A stretch of DNA of 64,000 nucleotides from Trujillonella endophytica (GCF_019799905.1 NZ_JABGCI010000001.1:1302001-1366000); one strand, 5' to 3'. Counted from the first letter of the stretch, positions 33,482 through 41,230 are shown. Notes: generated by a model from the letters alone, not told the origin. Numbers and translations: made by a program.

Positions 33482-33899
33482 CCGCCACCAGCTCCACCTC
33501 GTAGCCGTCGGCGTCCTCCAGGTACGCCGCCCGGTGGTCCCGGCCGCCGGCGAACGGGTGTCGGTCGGCGAACATCAGCCGCCACCCGTGCGTCGGCGCC
33601 TCGGCGACGAGGGCGTCCAGCTCGGCCGGCGTCCCCGCGTGGAACGCGAGGTGGTTCAGCCCCGGCGCGCGCCGCTCGTGCCGGTCGCCGACCAGGGCCT
33701 GGGACTGCTCGACGACGACGTAGACACCGCCCGAGCGCCACGAGCGGCCGTGCTCCCACGACTGGTACGGCGTGGCCCCGAGGCGGGTGAGCAGCCACCC
33801 CCAGGAACGCTCGGCGCGGGCCAGGTCGGGCACCCAGATCTCCACGTGGTGCAGCAGACCCCGGCTGCTGTCCTCGGCCGTCCCCACGTCTGGCATCAT
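33471..33899 (-). CDS. VOC (glyoxalase/bleomycin-resistance fold) protein
   Basis: This 142-residue protein has one VOC module pair. [20 protein letters not shown] holds the first His ligand, [19 protein letters not shown] the second, and [16 protein letters not shown] the Glu, so a metal site is likely. The family covers lactoylglutathione lyases, dioxygenases and drug-binding proteins; I cannot pick one. Start ATG at 33899 (a second ATG directly follows). Its 5' end overlaps the probable rpsP promoter, and its 3' end overlaps proS. Confidence 0.85.
   Translation of the reverse strand: MMPDVGTAEDSSRGLLHHVEIWVPDLARAERSWGWLLTRLGATPYQSWEHGRSWRSGGVYVVVEQSQALVGDRHERRAPGLNHLAFHAGTPAELDALVAEAPTHGWRLMFADRHPFAGGRDHRAAYLEDADGYEVELVAVSP
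33894..33899 (+). promoter_or_regulatory. Probable -10 box of rpsP (CATCAT)
   Basis: The context TGGCATCATGGACTG matches the rplS promoter region TGGCACAATCGACAG at eleven of fifteen places. It would give an rpsP leader of about 125 bases. It lies over the start codons of the VOC gene on the opposite strand. Confidence 0.45.
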
Positions 33900-34030
33900 G
33901 GACTGTCGAACACGGCGGTGCGCGGCCCTCTCACCGTCGCCGGCCGTGTCCCTGGCTCCGCCCCGGCGTACCCCACGCGTCCGTCCGGCGAGCAACCGAC
34001 AGACAGCGTTCGAGGAGAACACGAGCCACC

Positions 34031-34558
34031 GTGGCCACCAAGATCAAGCTCATGCGCCTGGGCAAGATGCGCGCGCCGTACTACCGCATCGTCGTCGCCG
34101 ACTCGCGCACCAAGCGCGACGGGCGCTCGATCGAGACGATCGGCAAGTACCACCCGAAGGAGGACCCGTCCTTCATCGAGGTCGACAGCGAGCGTGCGCA
34201 GTACTGGCTGGGCGTCGGCGCGCAGCCGACCGAGGCCGTCGCCGCCATCTTCCGGGTGACCGGTGACTGGCAGAAGTTCAAGGGCGAGGCCGCGCCGCCG
34301 CCCATGAAGGTCGCCGCACCGAAGCCGGACAAGAAGGCCCTCTACGAGGCCGCCGTCCTCGCCTCCGGTGACGAGCCGGCCGCCGGCGCGACCACCCCGA
34401 AGAAGAAGGCCGCTCCCAAGGCCGACGCCGCTCCCGCCGACGCCGCGCCCGCCGACGCCGCTCCCGCCGACGCCGCTCCCGCCGACGCCGCTCCCGCGGA
34501 CGCGGCTCCCGCGGATGCCGCTCCCGCGGACGCCGCGGCCGCGACGCCCGCCGAGTAA
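34031..34558 (+). CDS. rpsP: 30S ribosomal protein S16 with long repeat tail
   Basis: S16 is an early-binding protein of the small subunit. The first 85 or so residues are typical: [20 protein letters not shown], then [19 protein letters not shown], and [20 protein letters not shown]. The protein runs to 175 residues, about twice the E. coli length. Residues 110-175 hold [20 protein letters not shown] and further Ala-Asp-Ala-Ala-Pro repeats. Actinobacterial S16 often has an Ala/Pro/Lys tail, but the regularity here comes from a 15-base tandem repeat. GTG start at 34031. It begins the rpsP-khpA-rimM-trmD run. Confidence 0.97.
   Translation: MATKIKLMRLGKMRAPYYRIVVADSRTKRDGRSIETIGKYHPKEDPSFIEVDSERAQYWLGVGAQPTEAVAAIFRVTGDWQKFKGEAAPPPMKVAAPKPDKKALYEAAVLASGDEPAAGATTPKKKAAPKADAAPADAAPADAAPADAAPADAAPADAAPADAAPADAAAATPAE
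34421..34540 (+). repeat. 15-base tandem repeat in rpsP tail
   Basis: Seven units of GCCGACGCCGCTCCC (or a one- to three-base variant) follow each other, plus a diverged eighth. Each encodes Ala-Asp-Ala-Ala-Pro. The first five units are nearly identical and the last three use GCGGAC or GCGGAT, which points to recent duplication of the front part. Confidence 0.92.
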
Positions 34559-34561
34559 GAC

Positions 34562-34798
34562 ATGGTCGAAGAGGCGCTCGAGCACCTGGTCAAGGGCATC
34601 GTCGACCACCCGGAGGACGTCGAGGTCGACCTGCTCACCGGCCGCCGCGGCAAGACCCTCGAGGTGCGGGTCAACCCCGACGACCTCGGCAAGGTCATCG
34701 GCCGTGGCGGTCGCACCGCCAAGGCGCTGCGCACCGTGATGACCGGCGTCGGTGGCCGGGGCCTGCGGGTCGACGTCGTCGACACCGACGGGCGCTGA
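34562..34798 (+). CDS. khpA: KH-domain RNA-binding protein
   Basis: This 78-residue single KH-domain protein is of the KhpA type. The RNA-binding loop is IGRGGRTAKALR near 46-57. It starts MVEEALEHLVKGIVDHPEDV and ends in DVVDTDGR, the usual size. KhpA in Gram-positive bacteria works with KhpB on RNA and affects cell length and division; in actinobacteria the gene is always between rpsP and rimM. ATG start three bases behind the rpsP stop. Confidence 0.95.
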   Translation: MVEEALEHLVKGIVDHPEDVEVDLLTGRRGKTLEVRVNPDDLGKVIGRGGRTAKALRTVMTGVGGRGLRVDVVDTDGR

Positions 34799-34819
34799 GC
34801 CGCACCCGAGCACCCCGCC

Positions 34820-35362
34820 GTGAGCACCACTCCTGACGACACCGTGGTGGTCGGCCGCATCGGCCGGCCCCACGGTGTCCGTGGTCAGGTGACCGTCGAG
34901 GTCCGCACGGACGACCCCGACCTGCGGTTCGCCCCCGGCTCGGCGCTGCTCACCGACCCCGGGGAGCGCGGTCCGCTCACCGTCGTCGCGGCCCGCTGGC
35001 ACAGCGGCTCGCTGCTGCTCCAGCTGGCCACCCCCGACGGCGCGGTCGTGAGCGATCGGGAGGGCGCCGACGCCCTGCGCAACACCCGGCTGCTCGTGCC
35101 GGTCGAGGAGCTCCCCGACCTGGACGACCCGGACGTCTTCTACGACCACCAGCTGATCGGCCTCAGCGCCCGCCTGGCCGACGGGACGGTCCTCGGCGAG
35201 GTCACCGCCGTGCGGCACGAGGGGGCCGAGACGCTCGTCGTCCGCCGGCCCGCCGACGGCGGCGAGCTGCTCGTGCCCTTCGTCTCCGCGATCGTGCCGA
35301 CGGTGGACGTCGCCGGTGGCTTCCTCGTCGTCGACCCGCCCGAGGGGCTGCTCGACCTGTGA
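34820..35362 (+). CDS. rimM: Ribosome maturation factor RimM
   Basis: RimM helps 16S rRNA 3'-domain folding and binds S19. The 180-residue protein has [20 protein letters not shown] at the start, [20 protein letters not shown] then [17 protein letters not shown] in the PRC-barrel, and [20 protein letters not shown] near the end. GTG start at 34820; the stop overlaps the trmD start by four bases. The order rpsP-khpA-rimM-trmD-(NUDIX)-rplS is standard. Confidence 0.96.
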   Translation: MSTTPDDTVVVGRIGRPHGVRGQVTVEVRTDDPDLRFAPGSALLTDPGERGPLTVVAARWHSGSLLLQLATPDGAVVSDREGADALRNTRLLVPVEELPDLDDPDVFYDHQLIGLSARLADGTVLGEVTAVRHEGAETLVVRRPADGGELLVPFVSAIVPTVDVAGGFLVVDPPEGLLDL

Positions 35363-36129
35363 CGGCCTCCCCGGGCGACGCCGGTCCCGGCGAGCCCTTC
35401 CGGATCGACGTCGTCACGATCTTCCCGGAGTACCTCGCGCCGCTCCGGCAGTCGCTGCTGGGCAAGGCCGCCGAGCGCGGTCTGGTCTCCATCGGGGTCC
35501 ACGACCTGCGGGTCTGGACCGACGACGTGCACCGCACCGTCGACGACGCGCCCTACGGCGGCGGGCCCGGGATGGTCATGCGCCCGGAGCCCTGGGCGCA
35601 GGCGCTGGAGCAGGTGCGCCCCACCGGCACCCGGCTGGTCGTGCCCACCCCGGCCGGCCGGCCGTTCACCCAGGCGACCGCCGCGGAGTGGGCCACCGAG
35701 CCCGGGCTCGTCTTCGCCTGCGGCCGGTACGAGGGCATCGACCAGCGGGTCGCGGAGTGGGCGGCCGACGCGGGGCCGGTGTCGGAGGTGTCGATCGGCG
35801 ACTACGTGCTGGCCGGGGGCGAGTCCGCGGTGCTGGTGATGGTCGAGGCGGTCACCCGGCTGCTGCCGGGCGTGGTCGGCAACCGCGAGTCGGTCGAGTT
35901 CGACTCCCACGCCGACGGCCTGCTCGAGGGGCCCTCCTACACCCGGCCGGCGTCGTGGCGGGGCCGCGACGTCCCGTCGGTGCTGCTGTCCGGCGACCAC
36001 GCCGCCATCGCCCGCTGGCGGCGTGCGGAGTCGCTGCGCCGGACCGCCGCCCGCCGTCCGGACCTGCTCGCCGCGCTGCCCGAGGGGGCGCTGACCGACG
36101 CCGACCGCGCGGTGGTCGAGGGCGCGTGA
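35359..36129 (+). CDS. trmD: tRNA (guanine(37)-N(1))-methyltransferase
   Basis: TrmD methylates G37 of tRNAs and prevents frameshifts. The 256-residue SPOUT enzyme shows [20 protein letters not shown] near the start, [36 protein letters not shown] and the knot residues [20 protein letters not shown], then VQGDSYT-like [12 protein letters not shown]. The GTG at 35359 overlaps the rimM stop, and the stop overlaps the NUDIX gene. Confidence 0.97.
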   Translation: MTASPGDAGPGEPFRIDVVTIFPEYLAPLRQSLLGKAAERGLVSIGVHDLRVWTDDVHRTVDDAPYGGGPGMVMRPEPWAQALEQVRPTGTRLVVPTPAGRPFTQATAAEWATEPGLVFACGRYEGIDQRVAEWAADAGPVSEVSIGDYVLAGGESAVLVMVEAVTRLLPGVVGNRESVEFDSHADGLLEGPSYTRPASWRGRDVPSVLLSGDHAAIARWRRAESLRRTAARRPDLLAALPEGALTDADRAVVEGA

Positions 36130-36626
36130 CCGAGCGTCCGTGGGTCCGGCCGACCGCCCGGGTCGTCGTCCTGGACCCCGCCGGACGGGTGCTGCTGCTC
36201 GGGGCGCGGCTGTCCGACCCCGACGTCCCGCCCGCCGAGGTGCTGTTCTGGTACACGCCGGGCGGGGGAGTGGAGGACGGCGAGACGGTGCGCGAGGCCG
36301 CCGTCCGCGAGCTGGCCGAGGAGATCGGGCTGGTGGCCGACCCGTCCGCGCTCGAGGGGCCCGTGTGGTTCCGCCGGCACCTGGGAGCCTTCGGCGGGAC
36401 GGACATCGACTCGCGCGAGACGTTCTTCGTGCTGCGCGACGTGGAGCACACCGTCGACGCCTCGGGGCGGACCGAGCTGGAGGTGCTCGGCGACGAGCCG
36501 CACCGCTGGTGGACGGTCGAGGAGATCGCGGCCGCCGGCGAGGAGTTCGCGCCCGCCGACCTCGCCGACGCCCTGACCGAGCTGCTGCGCGGTCCGCACC
36601 AGGGGCCGCCGCGCTTCGTCTCCTGA
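36126..36626 (+). CDS. NUDIX hydrolase
   Basis: This 166-residue hydrolase contains a full NUDIX box, [20 protein letters not shown] followed by EIGL (near residues 43-66), the pyrophosphatase motif that binds metal with its EE residues. It starts [20 protein letters not shown]. The substrate is unknown; NUDIX enzymes act on nucleoside diphosphate derivatives. The GTG at 36126 overlaps the trmD stop. It is followed by 165 bases of rplS leader. Confidence 0.9.
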   Translation: MTERPWVRPTARVVVLDPAGRVLLLGARLSDPDVPPAEVLFWYTPGGGVEDGETVREAAVRELAEEIGLVADPSALEGPVWFRRHLGAFGGTDIDSRETFFVLRDVEHTVDASGRTELEVLGDEPHRWWTVEEIAAAGEEFAPADLADALTELLRGPHQGPPRFVS

Positions 36627-36634
36627 AGTCGTGG

Positions 36635-36640
36635 CACAAT
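36635..36640 (+). promoter_or_regulatory. Probable -10 box of rplS (CACAAT)
   Basis: CACAAT lies in TGGCACAATCGACAG, whose layout is repeated ahead of rpsP. It gives a leader of about 145 bases. In that leader GGCTCC (36676-36681) pairs with GGAGCC (36690-36695), a small hairpin that could be bound for feedback control. Confidence 0.5.
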
Positions 36641-36791
36641 CGACAGCTGCTGCACGACCGTCGGCCTGGCCGATGGGCTCCCGTACGCCGGAGCCGCAGC
36701 TCCCCGGGACGGACAGCCGGGGCGACCCGCTGTCCGAGACCGCTGAGACCACGCCGCCGAAGAACCTGGCCAGAACAAGAGGAACGCCGCG

Positions 36792-37148
36792 ATGAACACC
36801 CTGGACGCACTCGACGCCGCCTCGCTGCGCGACGACATCCCCGGGTTCCGCCCGGGTGACACCGTGAAGGTGCACGTGCGCGTCGTCGAGGGCAACCGCT
36901 CCCGCATCCAGGTCTTCCAGGGCGTCGTCATCCGTCGCCAGGGCGGCGGGATCCGCGAGACCTTCACCGTCCGCAAGGTCAGCTTCGGTGTCGGCGTGGA
37001 GCGCACCTTCCCGGTGCACACCCCGGTCGTGGAGAAGATCGAGGTGCTGACCCGCGGTGACGTGCGTCGCGCCAAGCTGTACTACCTCCGCGAGCTGCGT
37101 GGCAAGGCCGCCAAGATCAAGGAGAAGCGCGAGCCCGTCGCGCGCTGA
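36792..37148 (+). CDS. rplS: 50S ribosomal protein L19
   Basis: This is a 118-residue L19, at the interface of the two subunits. It starts [20 protein letters not shown] and has [20 protein letters not shown], then [20 protein letters not shown], and ends with [22 protein letters not shown] start at 36792, with AAGAGGAAC before it. It is transcribed from its own promoter, behind the NUDIX gene. Confidence 0.98.
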   Translation: MNTLDALDAASLRDDIPGFRPGDTVKVHVRVVEGNRSRIQVFQGVVIRRQGGGIRETFTVRKVSFGVGVERTFPVHTPVVEKIEVLTRGDVRRAKLYYLRELRGKAAKIKEKREPVAR

Positions 37149-37208
37149 CACGCGTCGGCTCGTCCTGCCTCGACACGGCGGGCCTCCCGCGCCCGTACGC
37201 TGCTCTCG

Positions 37209-38204
37209 ATGAGCAGCGACCGGCACGGGGGGCCCGCCGACGTCGTCCCGGGGGACGACCGACCCGAGGACGGGGGCGCCGCGGCCACGCCGGCCGCCGC
37301 CTCCGCGGGTGCGACCCCCGCGGGCGGCGCCGCGGACTCCACCTCGAGTGCGCCGCGCCCCTGGTGGCGCCGACGTCGTCGTCGTCCCGAGCCGGGCAAG
37401 AAGCCCTCGCTGCTGCGCGAACTGCCCGTACTGCTGCTGGTGGCCTTCGTCCTGGCGCTGCTGGTCAAGACCTTCCTCGTGCAGGCCTTCTTCATCCCGT
37501 CCGGGTCGATGGAGACCACCCTGCACGGCTGCCCGGGGTGCACCGGTGACCGCGTCCTGGTGAACAAGGTGCCCTACTGGTTCGGCGGCGAGCCCGAGCC
37601 CGGAGACATCGTCGTCTTCGAGGGTCCGGACACGTGGTCCCCGGAGGTCGAGGTCGCCGAGCCCGGCAACTGGGTCTCCGGCGGGCTGCTGTGGCTGGGG
37701 CGGGCGATCGGTGTCGCCCCGCCGAGCGAGGACGACTACGTCAAGCGGGTCATCGCCGTCGGCGGGCAGACCGTCGAGTGCTGCGATCCCGAGGGGCGCG
37801 TCCTGGTGGACGGGCAGCCGCTGGACGAGCCGTACATCTACCAGGACACCCCGATCGAGACGCGGGCATTCGCGCCGGTGACGGTCCCCGAGGGCCGGCT
37901 GTGGGTGATGGGGGACCACCGCTCGGCGTCGGCGGACTCGCGCTCGCACCGGGACGACCAGTACGCCGGCACCATCGCCGTCGACGACGTCATCGGCAAG
38001 GCCGCCGTCATCGTCTGGCCGCTGGACCGCTTCGGCACGCTCGACTCTCCCGACATCCAGGGCGCCGCGCCCCTCGCCGGCGCCGCCGCGGTGGCCGCGC
38101 CGCACGTGGTCGGCCTCGCCGGCGCCGTCCCGATCGTCGCGTGGCGCCGCCGCAGGCGACGGCGGCGCAGCGCAGGGGCCTCCGCGGAGCGATCCGCGGC
38201 CTGA
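37209..38204 (+). CDS. lepB: Signal peptidase I
   Basis: This cuts signal peptides from exported proteins on the outer face of the membrane. The 331-residue protein has a long polar N-terminus, a membrane segment (LPVLLLVAFVLALLVKTFLV), then the catalytic Ser in FFIPSGSMETTL (near residue 98), the catalytic Lys in YVKRVIAVGG (near 178), and GDHRSASADSRSHRDD (box E). A second membrane segment occurs close to the C-terminus, with an Arg-rich tail ([15 protein letters not shown]). The C-terminal anchor is like many actinobacterial type I peptidases. ATG start at 37209. Confidence 0.96.
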   Translation: MSSDRHGGPADVVPGDDRPEDGGAAATPAAASAGATPAGGAADSTSSAPRPWWRRRRRRPEPGKKPSLLRELPVLLLVAFVLALLVKTFLVQAFFIPSGSMETTLHGCPGCTGDRVLVNKVPYWFGGEPEPGDIVVFEGPDTWSPEVEVAEPGNWVSGGLLWLGRAIGVAPPSEDDYVKRVIAVGGQTVECCDPEGRVLVDGQPLDEPYIYQDTPIETRAFAPVTVPEGRLWVMGDHRSASADSRSHRDDQYAGTIAVDDVIGKAAVIVWPLDRFGTLDSPDIQGAAPLAGAAAVAAPHVVGLAGAVPIVAWRRRRRRRRSAGASAERSAA

Positions 38205-38240
38205 CGGGCCCCGGCCCGAGGTCCGTGCGGCAGCCGGGGC

Positions 38241-38378
38241 GCGCCGCCGTGCCCAGCTCGAACGCGCCGCCGTGCCCACGTCGAGCAGGCCGCCGTGCCC
38301 ATCTCGACCGGGCCACCGGGCCCGCCTCGACCGGGCCTCCGTGCAGACCTCGACCCCGGCCGCCGTCCGCATCCGTGG
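38241..38378. repeat. Imperfect 23-base tandem repeat, about 6 units
   Basis: Units begin at 38241, 38264, 38287, 38310, 38333 and 38356; the common form is GCGCCGCCGTGCCCAGCTCG plus three bases, with CTCGA near the end of each. Units 1 to 3 are closest, unit 6 is diverged. It lies behind lepB in the 471-base gene-free stretch 38205-38675. No protein frame is convincing. The rest of that stretch is lower in GC and holds the two inverted repeats ahead of the response regulator. Confidence 0.8.
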
Positions 38379-38530
38379 GGCAGGGCCGTGCCGCCCCGCC
38401 GGCCGACTCGCGCCGCTCGGGCCGGGCAGCGTGGCGGACCGGCGCGCGGGCCGGGACCTCGGGAGTGGGGCGGCTCCGTGCGACCGGAATGGTCTCCGAA
38501 TGGCTCGTCGTCATGTCGACAATCGGGAGA

Positions 38531-38613
38531 ACTGTTACCAGTGGGATCGCGAGCGCCGTTGGAGCCCATTCGAACAATGGCGAAAAAAGTGTCGGGGAAA
38601 CTGTCAAGCAGTT
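38531..38613. promoter_or_regulatory. Paired inverted repeats ahead of the atypical response regulator
   Basis: ACTGTTACCAGT (38531-38542) and AACTGTCAAGCAGTT (38599-38613) are inverted repeats sharing the half-site ACTG/CAGT, with centres about 70 bases apart. They lie 63-145 bases before the regulator's start, in a strip of lower GC than its surroundings. They are candidate operators, perhaps for the regulator itself. Confidence 0.55.
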
Positions 38614-38675
38614 CTCTCACTCGTCCGATGGATGGTGTGTAAGCACCACCCCGAACGTGTGAAACGGAGTCGACA

Positions 38676-39395
38676 GTGTCTGCACCCATGGCGAGCACCG
38701 CCCGCGGCGTGACCCGCGTGCTCATCCTCGCCGACGCCCCGGTCCTGCGCCGTGGGCTGGTCAGCATGATCAACGAGACCGCCGGGATGCAGTCGGTCGG
38801 CACCCCGGGCGAGCTGCGCCGGGCCCTGACCCTGGTCGAGACCGCCCGCCCCGACGCGGTCGTCGTCGAGCTCGGCTCGGGCCGCGCCGCCACCCTCGCC
38901 GCCTGCCGCGACCTGCGCCGCCGCTTCCCCCGGGTCGCCATCATCGCGCTGGCCACCTCCGAGGACCCGGCCGTGGTCAACGAGGCCGTCGCCGCCGGTG
39001 TCCGCGGGTACCTGATGATCAACACGAGCCCGACGCTGCTCGGCTGGGCCATCCTGGCCGCCCGCGCCGGCCGCACCGTGGTCGACCCGCAGATCCGCCG
39101 CGTCGAGCCGTCGGCCCTGCCGGCCGCCAAGCCCTTCGCCCCCGAGGTCCCCCTCACCCGCCGCGAGTCCGACGTCCTCGACGAGCTGCTCCAGGGCCAG
39201 TCGAACCGCCAGATCGGCCGCAACCTCTTCATCAGCGAGGACACCGTCAAGAGCCACGTCAAGGCCATCCTGCGCAAGCTGGGTGCTCGCGACCGGGCCC
39301 ACGCGGTCTCCCTCGTGCTCTCCTCGCGGGCCGCCGGTGGCGGCTGCACCTGCGGGGCGCACGCGGTCGTCCCCGCCGAGACCGCCGACGTCTGA
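38676..39395 (+). CDS. Atypical NarL/LuxR-family response regulator
   Basis: This 239-residue regulator has an N-terminal receiver domain and a C-terminal LuxR helix-turn-helix (PLTRRESDVLDELLQGQSNR, QIGRNLFISEDTVKSHVKA). The receiver lacks the usual key residues: the acidic pair is LADAPVLR, the phospho-acceptor region reads DAVVVELGSG with Glu in place of Asp, and the conserved Lys region reads GYLMINTSP. It is thus unlikely to be phosphorylated and may be always active or ligand-controlled, like the atypical regulators BldM and WhiI in Streptomyces. The C-terminus has CTCGAH, which could bind metal. Start GTG at 38676 behind CGGAG. No sensor kinase gene is adjacent. Confidence 0.88.
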   Translation: MSAPMASTARGVTRVLILADAPVLRRGLVSMINETAGMQSVGTPGELRRALTLVETARPDAVVVELGSGRAATLAACRDLRRRFPRVAIIALATSEDPAVVNEAVAAGVRGYLMINTSPTLLGWAILAARAGRTVVDPQIRRVEPSALPAAKPFAPEVPLTRRESDVLDELLQGQSNRQIGRNLFISEDTVKSHVKAILRKLGARDRAHAVSLVLSSRAAGGGCTCGAHAVVPAETADV

Positions 39396-39396
39396 C

Positions 39397-39454
39397 GAAG
39401 GACCTCCCTGCCCCCACCGCTCGCGAGCTCGCGGCGGGCCCCTGCAGGGAGGAC
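39397..39454 (+). repeat. Dispersed stop-adjacent palindromic element, copy 4
   Basis: Starts GAAGGACCTCCCTGC, one base behind the stop of the response regulator, and ends GCAGGGAGGAC. The arms (CCTCCCTGC with GCAGGGAGG) differ from copy 1 but still pair. The centre reads TCGCGAGCTCGCGG. Confidence 0.85.
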
Positions 39455-39461
39455 GACGGAC

Positions 39462-39508
39462 GGCGCCGGTCCGGACGGTTCGCCTCCTCAGCGATCCGGA
39501 CCAGCGCC
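39462..39508. terminator. Second hairpin after the response regulator
   Basis: The arms are GGCGCCGGTCCGGA (39462-39475) and TCCGGACCAGCGCC (39495-39508), with one mismatch and a 19-base loop. It is one of three hairpins in a row in the 238-base spacer before rnhB. Confidence 0.55.
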
Positions 39509-39533
39509 CCGCGACCTCCCGGTCGCACCCCTC

Positions 39534-39572
39534 CACGAGCCGGCCCCCTCCTGACCCGGGGGCCGGCTCGTG
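39534..39572. terminator. Third hairpin, strong terminator ahead of rnhB
   Basis: A perfect 15-base stem (CACGAGCCGGCCCCC with its complement) around a 9-base loop. It lies about 60 bases before the rnhB start and probably ends transcripts from the response regulator. Confidence 0.75.
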
Positions 39573-39633
39573 GCACGTCGACGTCCGGGTGGGCGGCCGC
39601 CTCGTCGTCCTCCCGTCGTAGGGTCGGGACGCG

Positions 39634-40407
39634 ATGGCAGTCCGTACCGCCCCCCTCCGTCCCGCGCCCTCCTCGGCCGGCCGGACCACGGCCGCCGACG
39701 ACCGGGCCGACGCGCTCTGGGCCATGGAGCGCTCGCTGCGCCGGCGCGGCTTCTCCGCCGTGGCCGGGGCCGACGAGGCCGGTCGCGGCGCGTGCGCCGG
39801 GCCGCTGGTCGCGGCGGCCTGCGTGCTCCCGCCGGGACGACGGGGACGGGTGCCGGAGCTGGCGGACTCCAAGCTGCTCACCGCGGCGGCGCGCGAGCGG
39901 GTCTACACCGAGGTCGTCGAGCGGGCGGTCGCCTGGTCGGTCGTGGTGATGCCCGTTCCCGACCTCGACGCCCGCGGCATGCACGTCACCAACATCGAGG
40001 CCCTCCGCCGGGCGGTGTGGCTGCTCGACCCCGGCGCGGACTACGTGCTCACCGACGGCTTCCCGGTGAGCGGCCTGGCCCGGCCGACGCTCGCGGTGTG
40101 GAAGGGCGACCGGGTCGCGGCGTGCGTCGCCGCCGCCTCCGTGCTGGCCAAGGTGACGCGGGACCGCATGATGCTCGAGCTGCACGAGCGCTTCCCGGAG
40201 TACGACTTCGCCGTGCACAAGGGCTACATCACCGATGCGCACAGCGCCGCCCTGGACCGCCACGGACCCTGTCCGGAGCACCGCCGGCGCTTCGTCAACG
40301 TGGCCCGCGCGGCCGCGGCACACGCCGGTCGGGACGCCGGGCTGACCGGTGAGGCGCCCATGGTCGATGATGGGCACATGCGCACCGTCTCCGGAGAGCC
40401 GCGATGA
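39634..40407 (+). CDS. rnhB: Ribonuclease HII
   Basis: RNase HII nicks DNA at misplaced ribonucleotides. The 257-residue protein has AGADEAGRGACAGPLVAAA near 45-63 with catalytic Asp47 and Glu48, YVLTDGFPV near 137-145 with another acidic ligand, and AAASVLAKVTRDRMM. FAVHKGYITDAHSAALDRHGP is the late conserved part. It starts MAVRTAPLRPAPSS, with about 30 residues of extra N-terminus. The stop overlaps the DUF2469 start by four bases. Confidence 0.95.
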   Translation: MAVRTAPLRPAPSSAGRTTAADDRADALWAMERSLRRRGFSAVAGADEAGRGACAGPLVAAACVLPPGRRGRVPELADSKLLTAAARERVYTEVVERAVAWSVVVMPVPDLDARGMHVTNIEALRRAVWLLDPGADYVLTDGFPVSGLARPTLAVWKGDRVAACVAAASVLAKVTRDRMMLELHERFPEYDFAVHKGYITDAHSAALDRHGPCPEHRRRFVNVARAAAAHAGRDAGLTGEAPMVDDGHMRTVSGEPR

Positions 40408-40724
40408 GTACCGAGGACCTGGAGAAGTACGAGACCGAGATGGAGCTGCAGCTCTATCGCGAGTACCGGGACATCGTCCGCCAGTTCACCTACGTGGTGG
40501 AGACCGAGCGGCGCTTCTACCTGGCCAACTCCGTGGACCTGCAGGTGCGCGAGGCCGGCGGCGAGGTCTTCTTCGAACTGAAGCTCTCCGACGCCTGGGT
40601 GTGGGACATGTACCGGCCCGCCCGGTTCGTGCGCAACGTGCGCGTGCTGACGTTCAAGGACGTCAACGTCGAGGAGCTGGACAAGCCGGACCTGGAACTG
40701 CCCGACGGGGGCAGGCTGCCCTGA
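40404..40724 (+). CDS. DUF2469 family protein
   Basis: This is a 106-residue acidic protein, DUF2469, found behind rnhB in nearly all actinobacteria (Rv2901c in M. tuberculosis). MSTEDLEKYETEMELQLYRE and EYRDIVRQFTYVVETERRFY start it, and LKLSDAWVWDMYRPARFVRN is the most conserved middle. There are no cysteines or catalytic motifs and no known function. ATG start overlaps the rnhB stop. Confidence 0.93.
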   Translation: MSTEDLEKYETEMELQLYREYRDIVRQFTYVVETERRFYLANSVDLQVREAGGEVFFELKLSDAWVWDMYRPARFVRNVRVLTFKDVNVEELDKPDLELPDGGRLP

Positions 40725-40792
40725 CCCGGGCGGGGAGCGGTGGTGGCGCATGCGGTGAGGGTCGTCCGCGCCGCTGACGTCTCCCCGCGGCG

Positions 40793-40820
40793 CCGTCCAC
40801 AGGCGCCGGCGCAGTCCACA
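40793..40820 (+). promoter_or_regulatory. Two DnaA-box-like sequences
   Basis: CCGTCCACA (40793-40801) and CAGTCCACA (40812-40820) each resemble the actinobacterial DnaA box TTGTCCACA, same strand, 19 bases apart. They lie in the 146-base spacer before the yraN-like gene. This may be chance, as only two occur. Confidence 0.3.
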
Positions 40821-40870
40821 GACCTGTCCGGACGACGATTCCCCGCGCCCGCCCGGGCGACGGTTCCCGG

Positions 40871-41230
40871 GTGCGAACGACGACGGAACTGGGGCAGCGC
40901 GGTGAGCGGATCGCCGCCCGCTATCTGACCGACCGCGGGCTGCGGCTGCTCGACCGCAACTGGCGTTGCCGCGAGGGCGAGCTCGACATCGTGGCCCGCG
41001 ACGGCGACGCGATCGTCTTCTGCGAGGTCAAGACCCGCCGTGAGGTCGGGTTCGGCCACCCGGTCGAGGCCGTCACCCCCACCAAGCAGCGGCGGCTGCG
41101 GATCCTGGCCCACCGCTGGCTGGCCGCGCACGACGAGCACGCGCCCGACCTGCGCTTCGACGTCGTCGGCGTGCTCGTCCCGGCCGGAGGGCCGGCGGTC
41201 GTGACGCACCTTCCGGCGGCGTTCTCGTGA
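40871..41230 (+). CDS. UPF0102 (YraN-like) endonuclease-fold protein
   Basis: This 119-residue protein has the restriction-endonuclease-like fold of UPF0102. GQRGERIAARYLTDRGLRLL begins it, and EGELDIVARDGDAIVFCEVK carries Asp, Glu and Lys in the order of that fold's active site. It is always encoded beside comM and dprA. Cutting activity is known for some homologues only. GTG start at 40871; a short open frame upstream overlaps it but has no protein character. The stop overlaps the comM start. Confidence 0.93.
   Translation: MRTTTELGQRGERIAARYLTDRGLRLLDRNWRCREGELDIVARDGDAIVFCEVKTRREVGFGHPVEAVTPTKQRRLRILAHRWLAAHDEHAPDLRFDVVGVLVPAGGPAVVTHLPAAFS

Noticed and set aside
38205-38675. Possible small genes in the lepB-regulator spacer (frames rich in Pro/Arg)
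   Set aside because: The frames just follow the 23-base tandem repeat and have no conserved start or ribosome site.
40740-40928. 62-codon frame starting GTG ahead of the yraN-like gene
   Set aside because: It overlaps the yraN-like gene, is Arg/Pro/Ala-rich and has no recognisable feature.
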